The notes under the pieces were generated by a model, which was not told the origin of the DNA, did no database searches, and saw nothing but the letters and a program-made list of their open reading frames with translations. A stretch of 7,559 bases of DNA from an uncultured bacterium. Its GTDB lineage: Bacteria; Verrucomicrobiota; Kiritimatiellia; CAIKKV01. Numbering within the stretch: the stretch's first letter is position 1; every line of letters starts with the position of its first letter. Below are positions 1 through 4,573 of the stretch, in pieces. Location of the stretch: NCBI GenBank assembly GCA_903828035.1, contig CAIKKV010000299.1, positions 1 through 7,559 on the forward strand, in the 5' to 3' direction. A program made the translations under genes and the position numbers.

Positions 1-205
1 ATTGCTCCTTGGCCCGGGAGCGCGCTTCGGTCGCCAATCGGGAGTATTCGGCGTAGCGTCTCGCCTTCCAGCCGACTTCGAATAGCCCGGCGCAAATGGC
101 CGTCGAAAAAAGAACGGCGATCATCACCTCGACCAGCGTCACTCCCCGCCGGTGTTTGGCGCGGCGCCTCTCCACCAGCCCGCTCATGTTGCTGACTCTT
201 TTCAT
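1..205 (-). CDS. Prepilin-like protein with type IV N-terminal methylation motif (partial, 3' end off window)
   Basis: Reading leftward from an ATG at 205, 68 codons stay open to the window edge. The translation has a basic leader (VERRRAKHRRG), then the class III signal G|VTLVE, then a hydrophobic stretch (VMIAVLFSTAICAGLFEVGW) and a charged helix start (KARRYAEYSRLATEARSRAK). Glu at +5 after the glycine is the conserved pilin residue. In this family a prepilin peptidase cuts after the Gly, the new N-terminus is methylated, and the hydrophobic helix packs into a type IV pilus or type II secretion pseudopilus. Which of these applies cannot be told without the missing C-terminal part. Two starts are possible: ATG at 205 (21-residue leader) or ATG at 187 (15-residue leader). 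The sigma-54 promoter at 221-236 predicts a transcript start near 210, leaving only about 5 nt before the first ATG, so 187 may be the true start. Neither has a clear Shine-Dalgarno sequence. Confidence 0.85.
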   Translation of the reverse strand, partial: MKRVSNMSGLVERRRAKHRRGVTLVEVMIAVLFSTAICAGLFEVGWKARRYAEYSRLATEARSRAKEQ

Positions 206-220
206 GGCAGTGATTTGTTT

Positions 221-236
221 AGCACGACCCGTGCCA
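221..236 (-). promoter_or_regulatory. Sigma-54 (RpoN) -24/-12 promoter of the prepilin gene
   Basis: On the minus strand the bases read TGGCACGGGTCGTGCT. Against the sigma-54 consensus TGGCACG-N4-TTGCW only one position differs (G for the first T of the -12 box). The invariant GG and GC pairs are separated by exactly 10 nt, as required. With the C of GC (222) as -12, transcription would start near 210, immediately ahead of the prepilin gene. A sigma-54 activator gene lies directly upstream on the same strand. Activity is inferred; the match itself is seen directly. Confidence 0.85.
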
Positions 237-320
237 GCTGGAGTCGCGGGGCGCGGAAAACCCTGACTTGGGACCAGAGCCCTGGATCTAAAGGGGGATA
301 AGCCCTGAAATCACGAACAA

Positions 321-340
321 CAACAAGGGAGGGCCTGTTG
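321..340. promoter_or_regulatory. Candidate enhancer site (imperfect inverted repeat CAACA-N10-TGTTG)
   Basis: Arms CAACA (321-325) and TGTTG (336-340) form an inverted repeat centred about 121 bp upstream of the predicted sigma-54 transcription start. Its right arm shares CCTGTTG (334-340) with the second site at 387-393. The two copies are 53 bp apart, almost exactly five helical turns, which places them on the same DNA face. Sigma-54 activators with Fis-type HTH domains normally bind paired palindromic sites 80-200 bp upstream. Assignment to the neighbouring regulator is inference. Confidence 0.4.
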
Positions 341-382
341 AAGGGGTGAGAACAAAAGTCGCAAGGGGCCGCCTGAATAGAC

Positions 383-394
383 GCAACCTGTTGC
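383..394. promoter_or_regulatory. Candidate enhancer site (perfect inverted repeat GCAAC-CT-GTTGC)
   Basis: Perfect 5-bp arms flank a 2-bp centre, about 179 bp upstream of the predicted sigma-54 start point and only about 50 bp past the activator's stop codon. It shares CCTGTTG with the 321-340 repeat. Dyad symmetry and position fit a dimeric Fis-type HTH activator, but binding is not shown by the sequence. Confidence 0.42.
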
Positions 395-444
395 AGAGCA
401 GGAGGATAGAGTGTGGCGCAAAGGGGGCATGGGGAAACTGTGTC

Positions 445-1866
445 TCAGGGGTCGATCTGGCCGGTGGAGAAATACCGGTTCATCGTGCGGCGGGAAATGC
501 CCAGCAGGCGGGCGGCCGCCGATTGATTGCCATCCGCCCGTTTCAGCGCCTCCCGCAATAACAAGGACGTGGCGTTTTTCAGCGTCGGCAGTTCCGCCTC
601 GAAGGCTAGGCTTTTTCCGGTTGGAGCGGGAGCGTCGGGAGGTATTGTTGTTTCGGCCTGGTCCATGTGCTCGATGAACGAGCGCAGGGAGAGCACCCCT
701 TTCTGGTGCCGGGCCACGGCATCATGCACCATGGCGCGCAATTCGCGGACGTTGCCCGGAAACGGATAGCCCGAAAGATAGGTGAAGAGCTCCAGCGGAG
801 GCGTGGGTCTGGGTTTGCCGAGCATCCGTGACGCTTCGTCCAGAAACAGGTCCACCAGCAGCGGAATGTCGTCGGGCCGCTCCCGCAGGGAGGGCACGTG
901 AATCCAGTGGGCGTAAAGGCGGAAGAAAAGGTCCTCCCGGAAAAGCCCTTCCCGCACCCGGCGCCGCAAATGGCAGTTCGTGGCCGCGATGACGCGGCAG
1001 TCCGCGATTCGGGGGCGGTCGCTGCCCAGCGGGAAATATTCCCGCTCCTGGATGAGCCGCAGGAGTTTGACCTGCATGTCGGGCTTGAGATCGCCTATTT
1101 CGTCCAGGAAAAGCGTGCCTCCGGCCGCTTCTTCCACCAGCCCGACGCGCGATTGAAGGGCCCCGGTGAAGGCGCCTTTCGTGTGGCCGAACAGCGTGTC
1201 GGCGAAAGCCGCCTCATCCAGTCCCGCCGCGTTGACGGTCACCCGCTTCCCGGCGCGCCCGCTGGTCGCGTGGAGGGCCGCGGCGACCCGCTCCTTGCCT
1301 GTTCCCGTTTCGCCCTCGATCAGGACCGGTTCGGGCGACTGCGCGATGGCCTCCACATACGAGAAGAGGGCGAACATGGCGGGCGCGCGCGTCACGAGTT
1401 CCCTGAATGATTCCGGATTCTTGAGCCCCGGGAACAGCGTGCGCCCGCGAAGGGCCTGGTTTTCCAGCTGCAGCCGCCGGAGGTCGAGCGCCCGCCTCAG
1501 CGTGGCGAGCAGGCGGTCCTGGTCCAGGGGCTTGGTGAGGTAGTCGTAGGCGCCCGCCTGGATGCACCGCACGGCCGAGGCGACCTCATCGAGGGCGGTG
1601 ACAATGATCACGGGCAGGCCGGGCATCCGGGTGTTCAGCTGGGCCAGCAGCTCTTCTCCGGAAAGATGCGGCATGACCAGATCGAGCAGCACCACGTCCG
1701 GCTGCCGCGCCCGGGCCAGCTCCAGCGCCTCCCGGGGATCGCTGCACGGGAGCACCTGCGGGTAGCCCGAATCGCGCAGCGTGCGCTCCATGCTTCTCAG
1801 GATGGCGGCGTCGTCGTCGACCAGGAGGATGGTCATCGGGGGCGGGGCGACCGTGAGCGGGGTCAT
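445..1866 (-). CDS. NtrC-family sigma-54-dependent response regulator (REC-AAA+-Fis HTH)
   Basis: This 473-residue protein has the full three-domain layout of sigma-54 activators. The receiver domain (about 12-128) has the acidic patch VDDD (16-19), phospho-acceptor D62 in LLDLVMP, T90 and K112. The AAA+ domain (about 154-385) has Walker A GETGTGKE (185-192), the sigma-54 contact loop GAFTGA (231-236), Walker B TLFLDEIGD (251-259) and the arginine-finger region FREDLFFRL. The C-terminus (last 38 residues or so) is a Fis-type HTH, including GNQSAAARLLGISRRTMNRY. Phosphorylation should drive ring assembly and ATP-powered opening of sigma-54 promoter complexes. The start overlaps the kinase stop as ATGA, indicating translational coupling. 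AAGGA at 1873-1877, 6 nt upstream, supports this ATG over the in-frame ATG at 1836, which lacks a ribosome site. The 10-residue MTPLTVAPPP extension is therefore probably real. No sequence-specific subgroup (PilR, AtoC, ZraR) can be assigned by eye; a PilR-like role is inferred from the adjacent prepilin promoter. Confidence 0.95.
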   Translation of the reverse strand: MTPLTVAPPPMTILLVDDDAAILRSMERTLRDSGYPQVLPCSDPREALELARARQPDVVLLDLVMPHLSGEELLAQLNTRMPGLPVIIVTALDEVASAVRCIQAGAYDYLTKPLDQDRLLATLRRALDLRRLQLENQALRGRTLFPGLKNPESFRELVTRAPAMFALFSYVEAIAQSPEPVLIEGETGTGKERVAAALHATSGRAGKRVTVNAAGLDEAAFADTLFGHTKGAFTGALQSRVGLVEEAAGGTLFLDEIGDLKPDMQVKLLRLIQEREYFPLGSDRPRIADCRVIAATNCHLRRRVREGLFREDLFFRLYAHWIHVPSLRERPDDIPLLVDLFLDEASRMLGKPRPTPPLELFTYLSGYPFPGNVRELRAMVHDAVARHQKGVLSLRSFIEHMDQAETTIPPDAPAPTGKSLAFEAELPTLKNATSLLLREALKRADGNQSAAARLLGISRRTMNRYFSTGQIDP

Positions 1867-3665
1867 GCGTTTTCCTTTTCCCTGTGGGCCGGCAGCACGA
1901 GCGTGAAGGCGGCTCCCGCGCCGGGCGTGGAGTCGACCAGGATCCGGCCGGCATGCGCGCGGATGATTTCATGAGAGATGGAGCGGCCGAGGCCGGTCCC
2001 CCCCCGGTCGCGGCGGGTGGTGAAGAAGGGCTCGAAAATCCGGTCGAGATGCTCAGGTGGAATGCCAAGCCCTTCATCCCGCACCCGTATCCGCGTTGTT
2101 CCGTCCGAGGCGTTCTGGGTGGCGATTTCGATCTGCGAGCCGGGCTTCACGGAGGCCTCGCAGGCATTTTCAATGAGGTTGATCAGGACCTGGGTCAGCT
2201 GTTGCTCGTTGCCCAGGGTCAGCGGAGCGGGTTCGGCCAGGGACAGGATCAGGTTGCCTTTCGATTTGGACACGTTGTGCTTCAGGAGCTCGCACGCCTT
2301 GCCGACGAGGGCGTTGAGGTCGATCCGCTCGTTCATTTTTTCGCCCGACGGGCGCGCGAAGGCCTTCAGGGAGGCGGCAATGGCCGCGATTCGCCGCGTG
2401 GCGTCGCGCGTTTCCTCAATCAGCGCGGCCAGCTCTTCTTTCAGGGACTGCCGGTCCCCGGCGCTTCCCTCGGGCGAGAACGCCTTGTCCAGGCGCCGCT
2501 GAAGGGCGGTCAGGTTGAGGCCGATGACGGTATTGGGGTTGTTCACCTCATGCGCCACCCCGGCCACCAGGGTGCCCAGGGCCGTCATCTTTTGCGCCTG
2601 GATCAGCTCCCGGCGCTGCGACTCCGCCGCTTCCTGGGCATGATCCAGGGCGGTCAGCATGTCGTTCAGGCAGGTCGCCAGGTCCTTCAGCTCGCCCTCC
2701 CACAACATGGTTTTGATCCGGAGTTTCAGGTTGGCCCGGGCGGTCACGGCGGTGACGCCCTGCTTCAGGGTCTCGACCGAATGGGAAAGATTTTGAAGGA
2801 CCCAGCGGTCCACCAGCCAGAAGGCAAAGAGTCCGATCGCGGCTCCGCTGAGCAGGATCCAGCCCGTCAGGAAGAACTCTCCCGTCAGCCCATGCGCCAG
2901 GATGCGCCGCGCAAGCGAGGTCTCGAGCAGGAGGGAGGGGCGCCCGCTCAGATCCTGCACGAGGGCGCGGCCCTTGATCGTGCCGAGGGACCGGGCGTCG
3001 ATGCCGAGAAACTCGGGGCTCAGGCCGGCGGGCGCCGGGCGGAGGGTGAAGAGGCCGTGCCAATGCCGGCTGGCGCACCAGTCCGACAGGGCGTTCAGCC
3101 GGCGGCCCATGACCAGGGTCCCCCGGGCGGGGCCCCGGGACAGGCTGTCGAGCACCGGCGAGGAGGCCAGCAGCCAGACGTCGTTGCCGACCGGCAGCAG
3201 CCCGGCTGCGGAATCGGGTTTGCCGGGAGCCGGAGTCAGCAGGGGAGAGGCGGCCAGGGCGTCCATCAGAAGGGGGGGCATCTGCGTTTCGGAGCGGGCG
3301 GCGAGGTCGTAGTTTTTGGCGAAAACCGGCCGCTTGTTCACGTCGAAGAAAACGATCACATTCAGGGCCAGGTAGCGGAACGTGTTGTCCACCAGGTTGA
3401 CGTCGATGAAGGTTTGGTTCGTGTCGGACAGGAACCGGTAGGTGTCGTCCCAGTTGGCCCAGTCTTCCAGGAGGCTCGCCATTTGGCGTTCCTCCGCGGC
3501 CAGGAAATGGCGTCCCCCCTCGAGGGCTTCCCGGACCAGGTCCTTTTCCAGGGAGAGGGAGCCGGCCAGCAGGATGCGGGTGGAGATCACGGCGGCCAGG
3601 GCGGTCAGCAGCACGACGAAAACGGCCATGATGACAACAAATCGCGTTCGTAGATTCACATCCAC
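1863..3665 (-). CDS. Membrane sensor histidine kinase with periplasmic CHASE4 domain
   Basis: This 600-residue kinase has TM1 at about 7-30 and a periplasmic segment with the CHASE4 signature (DWANWDDTYRFL at 68-79, then NQTFIDVNL and NVIVFFD). TM2 follows at about 267-286, then a HAMP-type linker (WEGELKDLATCLNDM). The HisKA dimerisation domain carries H372 in HEVNNPN. The HATPase_c domain shows the N box (LINLIENACEA), G1 box (DEGLGIPPE), F box (IFEPFFTTR) and G2 box (GGTGLG). CHASE4 is a known extracytoplasmic sensory module whose ligands are mostly unknown. The protein should autophosphorylate at H372 and pass phosphate to D62 of the overlapping regulator. The given start is GTG at 3665. 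A GTG two codons later (3659) has GAGG 5 nt upstream and may be the real one; an in-frame TAG lies upstream. The G2 box continues GLGRSIS instead of the usual GLGLSIS. A run of eight C (1998-2005) lies at the codons for this box. Signal and in vivo partner are inferred. Confidence 0.94.
   Translation of the reverse strand: MDVNLRTRFVVIMAVFVVLLTALAAVISTRILLAGSLSLEKDLVREALEGGRHFLAAEERQMASLLEDWANWDDTYRFLSDTNQTFIDVNLVDNTFRYLALNVIVFFDVNKRPVFAKNYDLAARSETQMPPLLMDALAASPLLTPAPGKPDSAAGLLPVGNDVWLLASSPVLDSLSRGPARGTLVMGRRLNALSDWCASRHWHGLFTLRPAPAGLSPEFLGIDARSLGTIKGRALVQDLSGRPSLLLETSLARRILAHGLTGEFFLTGWILLSGAAIGLFAFWLVDRWVLQNLSHSVETLKQGVTAVTARANLKLRIKTMLWEGELKDLATCLNDMLTALDHAQEAAESQRRELIQAQKMTALGTLVAGVAHEVNNPNTVIGLNLTALQRRLDKAFSPEGSAGDRQSLKEELAALIEETRDATRRIAAIAASLKAFARPSGEKMNERIDLNALVGKACELLKHNVSKSKGNLILSLAEPAPLTLGNEQQLTQVLINLIENACEASVKPGSQIEIATQNASDGTTRIRVRDEGLGIPPEHLDRIFEPFFTTRRDRGGTGLGRSISHEIIRAHAGRILVDSTPGAGAAFTLVLPAHREKENA
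1873..1877 (-). promoter_or_regulatory. Ribosome binding site of the response regulator, inside the kinase 3' end
   Basis: The minus strand reads AAGGA followed by AAACGC and then ATG, a 6-nt spacing. It lies within the last codons of the kinase and decides in favour of the start at 1866 rather than 1836. With the ATGA overlap it suggests coupled translation of kinase and regulator. Confidence 0.7.
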
Positions 3666-3697
3666 CTCGGGAAAGAGCCATTGCCGTCGTTCAGTCT

Positions 3698-3726
3698 ATC
3701 TTAGCTGTTTTCCAGGCCCAGGTCAA
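3698..3726 (-). promoter_or_regulatory. Sigma-70-type promoter for the kinase/regulator operon
   Basis: On the minus strand, TTGACC (3726-3721, 5 of 6 to the -35 consensus) is followed after exactly 17 nt by TAAGAT (3703-3698, 4 of 6 to the -10 consensus). Transcription would start near 3691, giving a leader of about 26-32 nt to the GTG starts. It lies between the maf stop and the kinase start, so the two-component genes need not depend on maf transcription. Confidence 0.6.
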
Positions 3727-3801
3727 TGAAGGCAGGAAAGGCGCGGCGGCGGGCCCGAGCGGGACGAGGGCGATGGCCGGCCGCATCCGGGAATAGCCGG
3801 C

Positions 3802-4395
3802 TCACGCCCGCGCGGCCAGCCGATGGAGCAGGCGGTCCAGCAGCTCCATCGGGAGCCCCACGACGGTGGTGGGATCGCCGTCGATTTTCTCGACCAGGGA
3901 GAGGCCGCCTTCCTGGAGGGCGTAGGCGCCGGCGCAGAAGAGGGGCCTGACCTGCGCCACATGGCGGCGGAGGCGCGCCTCGCTCCAGGCCCGGATCGTG
4001 ACCGCGGCCTGGTCTTCGCCCGCTTCAAACCGGGGCTTTCCGCCGCGGGGCATGTAGCCCAGGAAGAGCGCCGTGACCAGCGTGTGGGGCCGGCCGGCCA
4101 GGAAGGTCAGCATGGCCACGGCGTCCTCCTCGTCGCGCGGCTTGCCCAGGATGCGGTCTGCGCAGAACGCGATCGAGTCGGCCGCCAGGACGAGGCTGCC
4201 GGGATGGTGGTGCACGGCCGCTTCGGCTTTCAGGCGCGCCAGCCGGCGGGCGTGGGCGGCGGGCGCTTCGCCGGGCAGGGGGGGCGGCTCCGGAATGCCC
4301 GTGGGGTCCTGGAGGAAATCGAAGCCTCCCGCCCGGAGCAGCTCCGCACGGCCGCGCGAGGCGGAGGCAAGAATGAGTGGGTAGGGCAGTTTCAT
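3802..4395 (-). CDS. Maf-family nucleoside triphosphate pyrophosphatase
   Basis: This 197-residue protein matches the usual Maf length and fold pattern. It has an N-terminal LILASASRGRAELL, the conserved lysine in RLARLKAEAA (K56), the acidic residue in LVLAADSIAF (D73, probable catalytic base), ILGKPRD (K85), CAGAYALQEGG, and the C-terminal IDGDPTTVVGLPMELL. Maf proteins are cytoplasmic and hydrolyse non-canonical or modified nucleoside triphosphates to monophosphates and pyrophosphate. The C-terminal CAG...GDPTTVVGLP pattern resembles YceF-type Maf (7-methyl-GTP) more than YhdE-type (dTTP/UTP); this subtype call is tentative. The usual S-P-R-R signature after the first beta strand reads S-R-G-R here (13-16), a notable departure. 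The ATG at 4395 has no clear Shine-Dalgarno sequence, and the promoter predicted at 4407-4436 leaves only about 5 nt of leader, so it may be read as a near-leaderless message. Confidence 0.9.
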   Translation of the reverse strand: MKLPYPLILASASRGRAELLRAGGFDFLQDPTGIPEPPPLPGEAPAAHARRLARLKAEAAVHHHPGSLVLAADSIAFCADRILGKPRDEEDAVAMLTFLAGRPHTLVTALFLGYMPRGGKPRFEAGEDQAAVTIRAWSEARLRRHVAQVRPLFCAGAYALQEGGLSLVEKIDGDPTTVVGLPMELLDRLLHRLAARA

Positions 4396-4406
4396 CGGGT
4401 GACCGC

Positions 4407-4436
4407 ACTATAAGGGGGCGCTTGCGCGGCGGTCAA
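4407..4436 (-). promoter_or_regulatory. Sigma-70-type promoter for maf
   Basis: On the minus strand, TTGACC (4436-4431) and TATAGT (4412-4407, 5 of 6 to consensus) are separated by 18 nt. The predicted start near 4400 is only about 5 nt from the ATG. The -35 context CATTGACC is identical to that of the kinase promoter (3721-3728). Confidence 0.55.
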
Positions 4437-4489
4437 TGCCTTCTTGAGGGAGGGCCGGCGCCCGCCCCGCGCAAATCCTCATCCGAACG

Positions 4490-4544
4490 AACGCCCGAAC
4501 TACGCCAACCGAACGCCCAAAGCACGCCAAAAGAACGCTTGTCA
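4490..4544 (+). repeat. Five-unit 11-bp tandem array with ACGC core
   Basis: ACGCC or ACGCT begins at 4491, 4502, 4513, 4524 and 4535, an exact 11-bp period. Units read AACGCCCGAAC, TACGCCAACCG, AACGCCCAAAG, CACGCCAAAAG and AACGCTTGTCA. Alternate units are more alike, giving an apparent 22-bp repeat (4488-4509 against 4510-4531, 16 or more identical positions). One copy per helical turn puts every core on one DNA face, as in cooperative operator arrays. The last unit ends 6 bp before the ribosome site of the divergent plus-strand gene. Function is unknown. Confidence 0.6.
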
Positions 4545-4550
4545 GCAGGG

Positions 4551-4560
4551 GGAGGGAGGA
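4551..4560 (+). promoter_or_regulatory. Ribosome binding site of the cheB-cheR fusion gene, with long spacing
   Basis: GGAGGGAGGA is a strong anti-Shine-Dalgarno match, but its end lies 13 nt before the ATG at 4574, longer than the usual 5-9 nt. No in-frame ATG, GTG or TTG lies between them, so this start is the best available one. Confidence 0.6.
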
Positions 4561-4573
4561 TCTAAATTACAGC

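Larger units (their letters stand above)
206..444. other. Intergenic regulatory region between the activator and prepilin genes
   Basis: This 239-bp stretch has no convincing gene. It contains the sigma-54 promoter (221-236), two candidate activator-binding inverted repeats (321-340 and 383-394) and a short palindrome CCAG-AGCC-CTGG (274-285). No hairpin followed by a U tract is visible on the minus strand, so there is no clear intrinsic terminator after the activator gene. Read-through from the kinase/activator operon into the prepilin gene is therefore possible. An open frame on the plus strand running through 346-561 overlaps the activator's 3' end and looks like a shadow. Confidence 0.6.
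4396..4573. other. Divergent intergenic region between maf and the cheB-cheR fusion gene
   Basis: These 178 bp separate divergently transcribed genes. They hold the maf promoter (4407-4436), a GC-rich GGGC-CGGC-GCCC hairpin (4452-4463) without a T tract, the 11-bp phased repeat array (4490-4544) and the purine-rich ribosome site of the plus-strand gene (4551-4560). No convincing plus-strand promoter with correct spacing to the start codon was found. Expression of the fusion gene may therefore depend on an unrecognised sigma factor or on an activator bound at the repeats. Confidence 0.5.

Noticed and set aside
274..285. CCAG-AGCC-CTGG palindrome as terminator of the regulator gene
   Set aside because: 4-bp arms, no T tract; could equally be a chance dyad in the regulatory gap.
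346..561. Small plus-strand gene in the activator/prepilin gap
   Set aside because: Arg/Gly-rich translation with no family resemblance, and its second half overlaps the regulator HTH codons.
1884..3653. Long plus-strand open frame (589 residues) opposite the kinase
   Set aside because: Its translation is Gly/Gln/Arg-rich with no recognisable domain, and it mirrors the kinase codons. The kinase frame has complete conserved boxes, so this is a GC-driven shadow.
3776..3801. GCCGG...CCGGC hairpin after maf as terminator
   Set aside because: Only 5-bp arms with a 16-nt loop and no U tract on the minus strand.
4452..4463. GGGC-CGGC-GCCC hairpin as terminator
   Set aside because: Lies upstream of both divergent genes, has short arms and is followed by no T run in either direction.
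4490..4544. Tandem array as a CRISPR
   Set aside because: The units are 11 bp and contiguous, with no spacers and no cas genes.
4539..4568. Possible sigma-70 promoter TTGTCA-N18-TAAATT for the fusion gene
   Set aside because: It would start transcription at the ATG itself and leave the ribosome site outside the message. The -35 also overlaps the last repeat unit.
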